This document shows, in pieces, positions 24,553 to 38,421 of a stretch of 64,000 nt of DNA. Both the position numbers and the translations under genes were made by a program. The notes under the pieces were generated by a model. The model saw only the letters and a list, made by a program, of their open reading frames with translations, was not told the DNA's origin and searched no databases. The stretch is from positions 434,001 through 498,000 of the forward strand of contig JAIXMP010000001.1 of the NCBI GenBank assembly GCA_025677815.1, written 5' to 3'. The DNA is from Phascolomyces articulosus. Its lineage: Eukaryota; Mucoromycota; Mucoromycetes; Mucorales; Lichtheimiaceae. The first letter of the stretch is position 1, and every line of letters starts with the position of its first letter.

Positions 24553-26727
24553 ATGACGCGTGAATACTTGTCGACATGTTATGGTGATGAAGGATCCCGG
24601 TAATTTTTTTGTAGTCATATTTATACGATCTACGAATGATATGCTTATAAAAAGAAATATATATTCACGGTATTGCGATTAGAATTGTTCAGCTATTTGA
24701 TCTTGCCTTTCAATCAGATCGTGATCCTTGGGCACCACGATCTATATTGATCACTGGCGATTCTGGTATAGGTAATGTTTATACTTTCAAATATGTAAAA
24801 GAAAAAACTATTATATCAATTGCACCAAGGGAATGAGTGCTTATAGTTATTATAGGAAAAAGCACTGTACTAGATATGTTGGCAACAGAGCATCAGCTTC
24901 AGGTAACTTTTACATCTTTTTTTTTTTTCAATAAGTATTATCCAAAATTAACCTGTTTTTCTTTTATAATAGACATGGAAGATATGTTTAGGAGAATTGG
25001 CTGCAGAGTATGATGGTAAACTTGGTATAGGATTGGAACGTAAAGTATGGCAATGTATAGAAGGATCAAAATGTATCATCATTATTGAAGATATTGATTT
25101 ATTTTGTCCGCGACGAGGTGAAGCTCAGGAAACCGGGTTTTTACAATCTTTGCATCGGGTTTTCCGAGATTTAGAAAATACACCTCATATTCTCTTGGTA
25201 AAAAGAAAACTCAGAAAAAAGATATTGGATCAGAAGGAGACCGGATTGAAAAGAACGCAAATTATAAACTAAAGATGTTGCTCTTTTCACACATGGTTAG
25301 GTGGCTACAAGTCGTGATCCGACATCTATTGCTGCGGATGCACGAAAATTGTTTGAAGATCAAGTAACATTACAGATACCCACACCCAATGAACGGTTGG
25401 CGCTTTTACGCAACCTTGTGCTACCATTAGATCTGGCACCTGATGTTGATTTGGAAGCACTTAGTGGACAAGCCCATGCATTCGTTGCAGCTGATATGGC
25501 GCGATGGTGCCATCTTGCTCTTGAAACAGCTGGGTATAGTATGTATATATGGGATGGGTACAGGATTTTGATGAACCAATAGATGGAATAATGAAATTAT
25601 CTTACACACGTTTTTTTAACTAGAACAAGTAAATATGTCACACTTTCTTGAAGCTATGAAACGGATACGAGTTAGTGGGATCCAAATGGCAGAAAAGCCA
25701 GAACCTGTATATTGGAATGATATTGGTGGATTAGAAGAAACAAAGGTATATATTTAATAATGACCGCAAAAGGTACTTTTTCTTTTTTTTTTTCTGATAT
25801 CACTTTCTCTTATTCTTCTCTATTATTTTTGTAGAAAGCATTGGAAGAATCTGTTCTTTGGGTATATAAGCATAGTGATGCCTATAAACGATTAGGTATA
25901 CGGCCACCGCGAGGTGTTTTACTTTATGGACCGCCTGGTACGGGTAAAACATTACTTGCCAAAGCCATTGCCACAGAAACCGCTGCCAACTTTTTACCAG
26001 TCAGTATACCCGATTTAATTAAAGGTGAAGTGGGTGAATCTGAAAAGGCAATTGCATCCATATTCAAAGTGGCATCGCGGTGTAGTCCATGCGTCATATT
26101 TTTGGATGAATTGGAAGCTATTTTTGGTAGTCGCGAGACAAGTGGCGATGTTGGGAAAAAGGTAAGTAGAGCTTTCCTCCCGAATAAACTTGTTGAGAGC
26201 ATGCTTATTGAATAAATTTTACTCATGGATAATGATTCAATGTATAGTTGATTTCACAATTTTTGATTGAAATTGACCATGTTGGAAAAGCGGATCAAGG
26301 AGTTTTATTACTTGGTGCTACAAATCATCCCGATGCGATTGACCCTGCCATTTTACGACCAGGTAAATGATTAAGCGCGTTTAAAAAGAATAATGATATT
26401 TACGGGAGCAAATATATTAATATATATATTCGTTTACTAATAGGACGGCTGGATCGGATGATTCATGTGGGATATCCAAATATGCAAGAACGTGTGGGTA
26501 TATTAGAGGTACTTAAACGAAAAACAGTTGTTCATGATAATGTGGATTTGACATGGGTCGCTGGGAACACAGAAGGTTACACAGGTGCAGATCTGAAAGC
26601 TGTCATGCGTAGAGCTGGTCTTTTGGCATTGAAACGAAGTTTATTATTACCATCTAATGAACATGTCATTATTGAACAACAAGATATTCAAAATGCAATT
26701 GATTCTGTACCCCCATCCTCTTCATGA
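24553..26727 (+). CDS. two-domain AAA ATPase, AFG2/SPATA5L1-like
   Basis: Nine exons (24553-24599, 24683-24771, 24856-24902, 24973-25197, 25301-25538, 25624-25745, 25835-26161, 26248-26362, 26444-26727) stay in frame for 497 residues. The first AAA module has a Walker A 'GDSGIGKS' (interrupted by an intron) and Walker B 'CIIIIEDIDLF'. The second has 'NDIGGLEETKKALEESV', 'GPPGTGKT' (about 288-295), 'CVIFLDELEAIFGSRE', 'GATNHPDAIDPAILRPGRLDR' and 'GYTGADLKAVMRRAG'. Segments such as 'LIKGEVGESEKAI' and 'LEAIFGSRE' fit the AFG2/SPATA5L1 branch, which helps cytoplasmic maturation of pre-60S ribosomes, better than Cdc48 or Pex1/6. Family members are usually 650-780 residues. This model starts just before the first ATPase module and lacks the N-domain, so either the protein is short or the true start lies in an unseen upstream exon. 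Exon 5 uses the GTATGT donor at 25539; the nearer GT would break the frame. Confidence 0.8.
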
Positions 26728-26830
26728 TCTCATAATAAAAAGCAAAGTACAGCAAAAATTATGCATATTTCTTTTATTACTGTAATTAGTGATATTATAT
26801 CCACTAAACGATTGAGTATAATCCATCTTT
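26728..26830. terminator. shared 3' region of convergent genes with a poly(A) signal for each strand
   Basis: Only 103 bp separate the stop codons of the AAA ATPase (+) and CTP synthase (-). An AATAAA at 26734-26739 serves the plus strand. On the minus strand AATAAA (26778-26773) lies about 55 nt after the CTP synthase stop. The two 3'UTRs are likely to overlap. Confidence 0.55.
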
Positions 26831-28671
<1,841 letters not shown>

Positions 28672-28993
28672 GTTGCAATGTAATTAAATGTAGACAACAG
28701 CCCGCCTCTCGAAAGAAGGGGAGAGAGCCATGAAAAGTGGAAACTACACGCTTTTATACCTGCTGATGTCGCCGTTTTTTTTTCGTGCTGCGAATTTTTT
28801 TTAACTAATCGTGACAAAAGTAACGCGTTTTTACACAAACGCGTAATATAGATAATCTTTTATGCTTCGTGTTTTTTATTTTGAGAGGGTATATATATAC
28901 AACAATTATCATTTATATATGTACAATAAAAAAATTGGATGCGACAATACATTATTATTATTACAAATTGTATAATGAATAGGTGGAGGTTTA

Positions 28994-29824
28994 TTATGAC
29001 ACTTGTTCGTTCTCATCTTGTTCTTCATCATCCTCATCTTCCCAATCACCTTCGTCTTCCACAGTAATCCCATCGAATTCTCCATCCATGGATACAACGT
29101 TATAACAATTCTCGATACTCAAATAGTTAAGCTGAGGTAATTGTGCTGTTACGCAACGGATACCTTGTTCTGTTATCCGATAACAATCTGAAACATCCAA
29201 TGATTCCAGCTTTTTGCAGTGTTCGGCAATCAATATCAATGATCGATCTCGAATAGCTGTTGCTCCAATATCCAATTCACGAAGTTCTTTAAGAAATGGT
29301 ATAATAGATGCTAATGTTGTATCGTCCACATGTCGATTTCCATTTATTGAAAGATATTGTAGTTGTTTAGATGTCTTTGCACAAGAATAAAGTATACCAG
29401 ATTCACTGAATAAGCAACAACGTTTGTCATTAGTGTTTTTCGTTCATTCGGTTGAAAAAGTTTTAAAAAGATAGATAAAGAAGAGTACATAAAGAACTTA
29501 CAGATGACATAAACATAAATTCAAGCGCTCAATATTTTTTGCTTGATTCGTTAAATTGAGAATAAGGGTATTAATCACAGGTTCCCAACGATGGGCAGTA
29601 AGACTTAGATCAATCGTTCGAATACATTTTGCTGTTTTTTCATTCAAATTTTGTATAAAGGATTGAAATCGTTGAATCGTACTAAATCGAGGTTGTTGGT
29701 ACAAATGCTGAAGTGAAGCATAATAAAGTGATTTACAAGTACTATTAATATTGGCAATTGAAGTTTGATTACCGTCAAGGTGGTGTAAAATAAGTTGAAT
29801 GATTTCACTAGGTAACTCGTCCAT
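28994..29824 (-). CDS. F-box/LRR protein
   Basis: Two exons (29824-29502 and 29405-28994) joined at 'CHL|ESGILYSC' give 244 residues. The N-terminus reads 'MDELPSEIIQLILHHLDG', a clear F-box, which binds Skp1 in SCF ubiquitin ligases. It is followed by leucine-rich repeats ('TKQLQYLSINGNRHVDDTTL'-type, 'LRELDIGATAIRDRSLILIA', 'LESLDVSDCYRITEQGI') that would choose the substrate. The tail is strongly acidic ('EDEGDWEDEDDEEQDENEQ'). An ATG at 29905 would add 27 residues in frame; I chose 29824 because the F-box begins directly there. It is much shorter than the TPR/F-box protein upstream on the same strand and is not its copy. Confidence 0.78.
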
Positions 29825-30091
29825 ATGTGTTTTGTTTAAAAATGAATTTTGCTTTATGCGAAAATTTTCAAATTTCTGGGTTATAAAGAACTCATTGCTG
29901 TACATCGCTAATATCCATGCTCATTATTATATTGTAGACTTGGAAATATATCAATACACTCTGAAGATATAGTTTTCATCATTAATGATAAATAATCAGT
30001 AGAAAGCCATGTATCTTTTGAAGATTATTTATAATTAGCAAATAGAGAATGAGAAATGAATATTGATATTCTTATTCAATGTTTTTAATAG

Positions 30092-32160
30092 GTTGACAGT
30101 AATGTTTTAATATAGTTTACCAACAATTCTTTGCCGTATCGATTAAAATATTCGTGAGGATCGGCACAACGCAACGCCATAGATTGCAGGTCCTTACATT
30201 TCACAATAGCTTCTGCTGATTGGTTCGTAAAGGGAAAATTATACAGATCGAGGATAGTAGTAACTATGAAGATTCTTGTGCTCCAAGTAGCAAATGTGCA
30301 AATTCAGTTGTATCAGATGGTATAGGTTGATTATTCCCAATAACCTCTAGTTTGAGTGATTGTATATAAAATTTTTATCTTTGGAATTTGCCGTAGTCGA
30401 GAAGCTGTAATAGTATTCTTGTTATCGACAACTGTTAAAGACCGTAGTAAATCATTATGCTGTATTTCAACCGACTTTAAACATTAATAATCAAGCATCC
30501 GTTCAAAACCTTCGCCACGTATATTATATCCATACGAATCAACTTTAGTGTTGGTAGTTTATTGATTGCTCGGATCAAAGCTTCAAATACGTTGTACATG
30601 TTGTTTTGTCAAGTAGACCAAGTGTTACAGAATGAAAGTATTCTTGTTCCAAACAAAGCGATTCTAGTCCGGGAAACAATGGACGATGGTGGAGAAATGC
30701 TCATAGAATTCTAAAGTTCCATTTGTTATATAAATAATAGTCAATTTATTCATGGTGAAATATGATAGTACCTGCCAGTTATTTAACTCAACAATGTTGG
30801 CGGTAGTGTAAGCTATTGCAAGAGAAATGCTTCAAGAGTATTGACACTTTTTTTTCCAATCGAGAGCGTAAGCTTTCTGGTAAAATAACTTCGTTGTGCC
30901 AAAAACCGTAATCTTCCATAACTTTCGTCATCGTTGCTGTCATCATTTTTTTCGTTAATTTTCAGTGGAATTGCAGCTGGATGCGGATAGGTATAGCTAC
31001 TGTGATTCATGGGAGTTGCTTGTATCAATATACGCCCTGTATTTGGGTAAAAGCCTACCAGACACATGCTAATAACCTCTAAATTTGGACAGTGATCTTT
31101 GAGAGAAACCATAATAAGATCTTTATCTAAACAAATCATTACTTCATATCGGAGATGTGGAGAGCGATGCGAAATTGATTTCAAGGATCCCAATAGAGTC
31201 GAACTCCATGAAGAAGAGTTGTGTTAAAGATGTGGTAATTAAATATTCAGGCAATCCTATTCGTCGATCGAAATATCCAATATATATGTCTACTAAATCA
31301 AGCTTGATGAGACTGTTATTTTTCGGCATACAGAAAGAGGTCTACTACAGAAATACGAAAGGAAGAACGTAAACATAATAATTGTATTTCAGTCAAGATA
31401 TTTAAATGAGATGTGTCACCATATTTACACGATTACTAAAATCGGCACCATACGTTAACATTTCTATATAAATTGAAATAATTATTATAAAAAGTGTACT
31501 ATCATCAACGTATCTGCACGCAATATATTATTCTATATGTAATATATTGAATAAGAAAAAATGACAACAAAGCAATAACCTTGTTCCTTACCATTATCAG
31601 AGATAGTCAACGATCCGAAGTTTGAAAATCTGGCTATTTTAAACATTGTTGAAATGTACTGGGTAATATTATGACGTGTTCTGGGCATGATTTGTATGTT
31701 CTGTATATGATGAGCAACAACGTAAATAACCTGTGGTAATTTATTATTATTTTTTTGGTCCTCGATTTGATGGTTCGCATAGATTATTATATGTTCTCAC
31801 ATACGGGAACAATATAAAAACTTGGAACAAACATCTAGAAAACGAACAAAAGGTGTTTCTTATTTATTGATATGATTGATAATACTGCAGACAATTTCAT
31901 AGGGATAATGTGTAGTAAAATTCATCTGTCGGTCGTGTTGAGCTTAAATGTATTCAATTGTTGTTCAAGTACATGATGTTGCTCTTCTTTCTTGGTAACA
32001 GTAGACAAACACTTTTGCATTAGTATAATTGTTTCTTGCGGATTTCCTTGACACGAATAATAAAGTTTTGCAGTCTCCAAATAATCTTTAAAGTCATGGT
32101 AATTAATTTCGAGTTTTTTCAAAAATTTCCTGTATTTCTTGTGTTAGAGTCCTTTAGACT
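30092..32160 (-). pseudogene. broken tandem copy of the adjacent TPR/F-box/LRR gene
   Basis: This stretch follows, in the same order and on the same strand, the whole of the intact gene at 32544-34743. The N-terminal part ('TLTQEIQEIFEK', then 'DFKDYLETAKLYYSCQGN') matches its 'TLTQEINEKLIK' and 'DFKGYLEVAKLYSCQGN'. 'HRSPHLRYEVMICLDKDLI' and 'CPNLEVISMCL' match 'HHSPHLRYLVVNCLRWADL' and 'CPKLEVISTCS'. The last part (about 30.10-30.25 kb) matches the C-terminal end at the DNA level. Stops, frameshifts and a deleted F-box interval break it, so no full product can be made. The intact gene probably duplicated in tandem and this copy decayed. Limits are approximate. Confidence 0.82.
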
Positions 32161-32543
32161 AAGCTTTGCTGCTTGAACGAATCAGGAGTAGTTGTTAATA
32201 ATGACTGTACAGGCATATTCTTTTGTCTCACTGTGCACTGATGCTTTATATAGTTAACATCTATACATTCATTATTCCCTCTCTTTGCTGATATGAATTT
32301 GACCGATTTTAACAACGAGAAGGTTCGCTGATGCATATAGTATGCCTTTGTATCTCATTATTAAACATTATTGTTTTGCATATATACTGTTATTACAATA
32401 CAACATATTGCCTGTTTTATATTTCTTTGTTAAATTATAAATCCAAGGGCCATCCTTTTTATAATGTGGTTGATGGTCAATTATAATTTTTATTGCAATT
32501 ACTGATGAATGTGAAATAATTATTCTTCCGTGTCTCTTTTTTT

Positions 32544-34743
32544 TTAATAGGTCGATAGTTCTTTGATGTGTTTTGCCAGTAACTTTCTACCGCGCTGAGT
32601 AAAACCTTTGCGAGCTCCAAAACCATACAAAGACATGGACTGTAGATTCTTGCATTTCACGATACTCCGTGCAGCATCGTCGGTGAATGGGATATTACGG
32701 AGATCAAGCTTAGATAACAATGAAGCTTCTTGTGACGCAAGCAATTGTGCGAATTCGGTTATTTCAGATGATATAAGCTGATGATTCAGGTCGGCCTCTA
32801 TTCTTAGGGACCGTAAACTTTTTATCTTTGAAATCTGTCGTAATCGAGGTGCCGTAACAGAGTCGTGGTTGACAATTATCGTTAAGGACTGCAATATATC
32901 GCGTAAATCTTGCTGCTGAATATCCACTGACATTTCACCATAATAATCAAGCATTCGTTCAAAACCTTCGCAATTTATATTCATACGAATCAGTTTTAGT
33001 GTGGAGAGATTATTTTCCGCCTGTATTAATGCATTGAATACACTATTGCGAGTTGATTCGTTTTCTAACCCATATCTATATCCAAATCCCGGAATATAAT
33101 CATTCTCTTCTTGTTCCAAACAAAGCGATTTCAGTGCAGGAAAGCACTGGATGATGGCCGGAAAATGCTCATAAAATCCCTTGGTACCGTTGGTAATATG
33201 AAGATCTGTAAGCTTGTTCATGCTAAAACAGGAAAGCCCTCGCCAATCATCTGGTAGTCGAGGATTATTAAACGAGGAGTTGTTATCTCCTGAAGCAACC
33301 ATCGCCAGGGACAATTTTTCAAGAGTATCAACACATTTTTCCAATCGAGGTCGTAAATATTCTGCCGAAGTAATATTGTCAAGCACCAAGTACCGTAGTT
33401 TTCCACTGCTGTTGTCATTATCTTTTTCGGTTATTTTCCTCGGAACTGCAACTGGGTGTTGGTTTCTATAAATTCCACTGCTCGTAGGCGCTGCTTTTAC
33501 CATTAACTGACCGGCATCCCAACGGTGTTGTATAGAACACGTGCTGATGACCTCTAACTTGGGACAATAATCTTGAAGAACACACATGAGATCTGCCCAG
33601 CGTAGACAATTCACTACCAGATACCGAAGATGTGGGGAATGATGTAAAATGGGCTCCAAAATTACAGTAGGAATGGAACATGATGTAGCAAGTTCAAGAT
33701 GTAAAAGCGACGTACTAGTCAAGTCTTCAGGAAGTGCTATTCCATTAATAAATATTTCTTTAATATCCCCTATATCAAGCTTGAGAATTAAGAGTTTTCG
33801 GCATGTGGAAATTATACACTCTAGTGATACTTTAAAAGAAGCACGCAAACAGAGTTGTAACTCGGTCAATGTACTCCCAACAAAAGATAAGGCCATATTT
33901 ATTCGACGACTGAAATCAACACCGTGGGTAAGCATTTCTACAAAATCATAGAATTAATATATTATAATGTGTCTACAGATACATTAAATATGTTGTATCA
34001 TATGGAATGCAAGTGAAAAGAGAGACGTCTAATTCCTTACCAGCATCTGAAACGGCCAAAAATTTAAGATTCGAAAATTTATATGTTTCGAGCATTGTGA
34101 CAATATACTGATTAATATTTTCTCGTGTTGTTGGAAATATCTGTAAATGTTCGACATGGTTGTTTACTAAAGGAATGATTTGTTGTAATTTATTGTTTCC
34201 TTGATGGTCGGTTTGATAGCTTGCGTTAATCATCAGTTGATGCCACATGCTTGAGCAAGACAATAATTTTGATCGCCAACCTTGAGAAACGTCTATACAG
34301 TGAATGAAATGCACTTGATGATTATCAAGATAACCAACAATATTACAAACAATTTCATATGGACATTGAGATATAAAATCAATCCGTCGATCGCGTTGTG
34401 CTTTAATGGCATCTAATTGCTGTCGAAGTACGTGTGCATTCGCCTTGCTGGTGATTGTACATAAACCTTTCTCTAATAGTTCAACCGCTCCTTGCTGATT
34501 TCCTTGACACGAATAAAGTTTTGCAACTTCTAGATAACCTTTAAAATCACGTCGTTTCGCTTTAATCTTTATCAATTTTTCATTGATCTCCTGTGTAAGA
34601 GTTTTATAAGTCGTTTCTTGTTCCTTGACAGAACCGGTAGTTACTGACAATGGTGATAAATTCATTTTTTTCTGCAGTATGTTTTGTTCTTCTCTGAGTG
34701 ATTCTAAATTGGAATCTGTCGTAATGCTAGTGTCATTGTCCAT
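32544..34743 (-). CDS. TPR/F-box/LRR protein
   Basis: Two exons (34743-34041 and 33937-32544) joined at 'VSDAG|EMLTHG' keep the frame and give 698 residues. The N-terminal 100 residues are helical and end in a TPR-like pair ('DFKGYLEVAKLYSCQGN', 'GAVELLEKGLCTI'). An F-box-like segment follows ('DFISQCPYEIVCNIVGYLDN', then 'CIDVSQGWRSKLLSCSSMW'). The rest is a long leucine-rich repeat array ('LKSLRIEADLNHQL', 'LSKLDLRNIPFTDDAARSI', 'KNLQSMSLYGFGA'). This architecture resembles the Pof3-like/Dia2 group of SCF receptors and the large F-box families of Mucoromycota. The substrate is unknown. A decayed tandem copy lies directly downstream and a more distant relic at 10.6-12.1 kb. Confidence 0.85.
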
Positions 34744-35069
34744 TGTTGACTGATTGCGTGATGAAGAAGAATCAAGTCGTCTTTAAGTTTTAATGAATCA
34801 AAAAAAGGAGGCTGAAAACGGAAATACCTATTTTGGTAAAAACAGTTCTGCGCATTTGTCCTACGTAACTCCAAGCAAAGTAGATATCATAGAGCCAATA
34901 CTTCCACAAGTAACAACATATACCTTTTATGACTTTTAGTTAAGAATGTCATATCCAGCTTATTACAAAAGTTAAATAAGGATAGCTTTTTCACTATTAT
35001 CTGTTGTGGATATATAATACATATAGCTTACTGAAGGAACACTTAAATTGAAATATACTACAGGTAGTA

Positions 35070-35430
35070 TCCATGGTATTACCTATTAAGTTTCGTTCAG
35101 AGAAACTTGCACGGTTAAATAAGATTATATCAACTAAGCGGGTATTTATTTGAATTATTGATTTCCATGACATTTAATGTTATCATATACTTAGCTACAA
35201 GCATTCATGTAGGCTGGTTGATGATGGTCATGTAAAAATATTCTATTTACAAAATATAAAAAAAGGTATACCAAAAAATAAAGGAGTCTTTTATCGTTCT
35301 AATCATCAAGGATTTGATGGTTGGAAGTTTATTGAGTAATCCATAGCTTATGGTGGAAGACGTGATATCAAAACCTTCTATGATGAAGATGATGAATGCT
35401 GTGTCAAGTTAAAGAAAAAGATACCACGTG
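35070..35430 (+). pseudogene. possible gene relic
   Basis: A short start-like piece ('MVLPIKFRSEKLARLNKIIS', followed by a GTATTT donor-like site) is followed by 'LVDDGHVKIFYLQNIKKG', 'NKGVFYRSNHQGFDGWKFIE', an in-frame stop, and then in the same frame 'SIAYGGRRDIKTFYDEDDEC'. Composition is coding-like, but the stop and lack of a clean junction argue for a decayed gene. I do not recognise the family. It ends about 90 bp before the J-protein start. Confidence 0.35.
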
Positions 35431-35522
35431 ACTTGACAGTAATTTTGAATCATTTTCATTTTTCTCAGAATAACGTTTTCTTATTGTTCTTTATATTAAA
35501 AACATACACATGTAAAAAAAAT

Positions 35523-36215
35523 ATGATCCGACGTTCATTCCATTCTACTGCAGCAGCATTAAAAAGAAAAAGCCATTATGACGTTCTCAATGTTCATCGT
35601 AATGCCGATAAACGAGCCATTAAAAAGTCATATTATCGACTTTCGAAACAATACCACCCTGATTTGAATCCTAACAACACAGAAGCCCATGCCAAATTTC
35701 TCGAGGTCAATGAAGCATATGCGATCCTTGGCAATGAAGCGAGTCGACGACAGTATGATTCTTCCATGGACCATGGCGATTCAAGCACATCGTCTTATTA
35801 TGGAAGTAATGCTTCGTCTGTTTATAATGCAGCTTTCCGTACGGCACCATCCCAATCATGGCATGGACGAGCAAGGCGAGCCAAGAATACTGGTTCAGCT
35901 AGTGCACGAGCACAAGCAGAAGGAATGGGCAATAAAAGCACGTTTAATTATCGAGAGCATTATGCAAAACACTACGAACAAGAAGAAGTACGTCGTAAAC
36001 AACGCGTTTATCAAGCGGCAGAACGAAGGCGTCAAGCAGGATTAGATGAGGATCATGATAGTCATCGACATCACCATAGTAAAATTGATACGGTTTGGTC
36101 TCGGATATGGCGTTTGGGTGTTGTGCTGATCGCCATTACCTATGTTCATCAAAAGTGGAAACAAAATACCCAACAGGATCAATCACAAAATAAAATAGAA
36201 TCAGCCCGACGATAG
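35523..36215 (+). CDS. mitochondrial J-domain (DnaJ) protein with C-terminal membrane anchor
   Basis: Single exon, 230 residues from the ATG at 35523. The first 20 residues ('MIRRSFHSTAAALKRKSHYD') are basic and hydroxylated with no acidic residue, typical of a mitochondrial presequence. The J domain follows at once: 'HYDVLNVHRNADKRAIKKSY', the HPD loop in 'KQYHPDLNPN', and 'EVNEAYAILGNEASRRQYD'. A charged middle region leads to a hydrophobic segment near the end ('IWRLGVVLIAITYV'), so the protein is probably anchored in the inner membrane. The layout resembles human DNAJC30 and yeast Jid1. J-proteins stimulate Hsp70 ATPases, here presumably a mitochondrial Ssc1-type partner. The frame is open upstream of the ATG, but no better start is visible. 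Confidence 0.85.
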   Translation: MIRRSFHSTAAALKRKSHYDVLNVHRNADKRAIKKSYYRLSKQYHPDLNPNNTEAHAKFLEVNEAYAILGNEASRRQYDSSMDHGDSSTSSYYGSNASSVYNAAFRTAPSQSWHGRARRAKNTGSASARAQAEGMGNKSTFNYREHYAKHYEQEEVRRKQRVYQAAERRRQAGLDEDHDSHRHHHSKIDTVWSRIWRLGVVLIAITYVHQKWKQNTQQDQSQNKIESARR

Positions 36216-36504
36216 AATTTTCTTTTCATTCAACCTGTTTTGCCACCCATGTCCTCTCCTTTTCTTTATAATTTGTTGTTCTTATGTAGATAGAAAAAAA
36301 AAAGCACCATTACAAAAATATATATCCCCTACACTTCACATCCCCCTCTCGTATTTATCCCCTTTTTTTTTTGTTAAATTGACTCATCCAATTCCCTTCA
36401 ACCGTATAATAATATGATGATACTAATAGATCTTGATTATACATGTCTCTTTTTGATCTCTCGTGATAGATGAGTATTATTATTATCGTATATATTAAGT
36501 GATA

Positions 36505-38210
36505 TTATCCACAAGCTGGTTCTAACTCTACATCACGATCATCCGCCATGCTTGACATAAATTGAAAATCATCCATCATATCATCATCATCATATTGAAC
36601 TCTATCTTTCCTTCGATTTCGACCTCCTGACAAAGGTTTATGCTTTCCAACAAACTTGGGTGCTTGAATCCCTTTCAATAGCGGGTTATTGGCATATGTA
36701 CGTGCAGATCCATCCTCTTCCTGTGGCTGCTCTTTTCTTACTCGTAATTCTTCTGGTTCAGAATCTGATGATGAGGACTCTGCATCATCCATCATCACTT
36801 GTCTTGTCGAAACATCAATAGATATCACACGTCGTCTTGAAGAATCTCCTGTCGTTCGCATTAGTCGTTTCATATTGGATTGCTTCTTTTTCATTTCCAA
36901 TGCACGTTCTTGAGGCGTTAACCATGGGTTCAGTTGGTCGCTAGGCAATGTAAAATCTGTTGCCTGATCAATCACAGTGGTTCTTTTTGCGCTTGTACGC
37001 TGGAATTCTAACAGTTTTTCTTTATGTGCTTCTGCCTTTTGTCGATTTTGTTCTTCTTGATCATAATCAAAATTGGGTTCTTGATAGGCATTGGTAGGGA
37101 CAATTTGACCACTCACTTTGGCAGCATAACCCACAGAGGGTGTTGATCCTATTTGTTTGCTTCGTTTTTTGCTGGATTGCTGTTGGGCATTTAATCGCTG
37201 CTTATCTTCGACACGCTTTTTCTTGGCTTCGGCAATCAATGCAACCTGTTGTTCTTTGGAAAGAACAGGTGTGTCACAAAATGTACATGGACCAGTACCT
37301 TCCACTGTACAGATGATTTTACCACAATTTAAACAATTCGGTGCAATTGTTAATAATGGATGTTTCGTAGCTAAATATCAATCCATTAATATTTTTTTCT
37401 CTGAGTGTGTGCTATTATTTGATAAATATTGTTATCTTTTTATAGCTACCTTGACATTGACAGGGTCGACGTTTACCACTTTCTGCTGTGGATGCCTTGA
37501 TATGTAATTCTTTCAACGCAGCTTCGAGTGTCATTTCGTTCTTCTTTTTCTTTTTTGGTGCAGTTTCATTGGTGGTAGTTGAAGATGAGTTAGATTTGCC
37601 CTTGTTCTTTTTTGAAGTGCTAATAATCCAAAGAAATGATTACAATGATTAATAAATCAACTGAAAACATCACAAAAAAAAACAATTCAATGACCCTCTC
37701 TCCTTGTCAATACTTTACCCAGAATAATAGTCACCTTGGGTATCCTTTTTCATATAGACGTTAATATTAGCTGGCCATTCTGTTTGTCGATTTTGTTCTG
37801 CTGGAAGGGATGGAAATTGTTGATCTTTTTCTTTTTGCTGCGGTTCATGCTGTTGTTGCTGAGAGCTTGAACTACTTCCAACTGTTGTCGTTGCTTTTGC
37901 CGTTGTCGTAGGCTTTTTGTTGTTATTATTGCTAAAACGACGTCTGGAAAACTCTTGAATAAAATCAAGTGCTTCTTCATCCGTACCAAGCATGCCCTAT
38001 AATAAATATGGAAGCTATTAATATCTACTGCGTCGTGTTTTCTCACAAGAGATATTTTTTCTTCGTTATATACTGTACCATCAAGTGATCACCCAAAGCA
38101 TCGGGTGATTCATAAGATAGTAAGTAAGGTAGCACTTGAGTTTTCAAAGTTTCGTCATCGATTCCAAGAAATTGACTTAATTTATCAACAGCCCACGCGT
38201 CCAAGCTCAT
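36505..38210 (-). CDS. RQT4: RQT4/TRIP4 (ASC-1)-like C2HC5 zinc-finger protein, ribosome quality-control trigger subunit
   Basis: Four exons (38210-38079, 37996-37719, 37619-37450, 37370-36505) give 481 residues. The N-terminal ~100 residues are the conserved helical module ('AWAVDKLSQFLGIDDETLK', 'EEALDFIQEFSRRR'). After a Ser/Gln-rich linker comes the zinc finger, split by an intron: 'RPCQCQ|ATKHPLLTIAPNCLNCG', then 'GTGPCTFC', holding all Cys/His ligands of the zf-C2HC5 family. Downstream are 'DQATDFTLPSDQLNPWLTPQ' and an Asp-rich tail. Human TRIP4 carries a C-terminal ASCH domain; I see none, which matches yeast Rqt4. Family role: part of the complex with the Slh1/ASCC3 helicase that splits collided, ubiquitinated ribosomes. 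It is divergently arranged with RPS23, 211 bp apart, so the two may share a promoter. Confidence 0.88.
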
Positions 38211-38421
38211 TTTCGTATAATAAGTAGATATAAAGGAAGGGAGAGAACAGAGAGCCAACTCAAAGAGAACTGCTTAAAAAAAACCAGTGCCGCAGTTAAT
38301 TTCCAAAATGGGATCGGAGAAACTCTAAATTTCCAAGGTGGTGCTCCTGTGGCAAGTGGATATGATTGCGGTGAAGCGGCAAGACTACAAACCTTCTTTC
38401 CGAAAAACCACATAAGCAACC
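38211..38421. promoter_or_regulatory. bidirectional promoter between RQT4 and RPS23
   Basis: Only 211 bp separate the two start codons, which point away from each other, so both promoters must lie here or overlap the first introns. The ribosomal-protein side has the more balanced composition (about 38,285-38,400). I cannot name a binding site with confidence. Confidence 0.6.

Noticed and set aside
25301..25582. Exon 5 of the AAA ATPase ending at the first GT (25534/25535)
   Set aside because: That donor leaves two bases and breaks the frame into exon 6; the GTATGT donor at 25539 keeps it.
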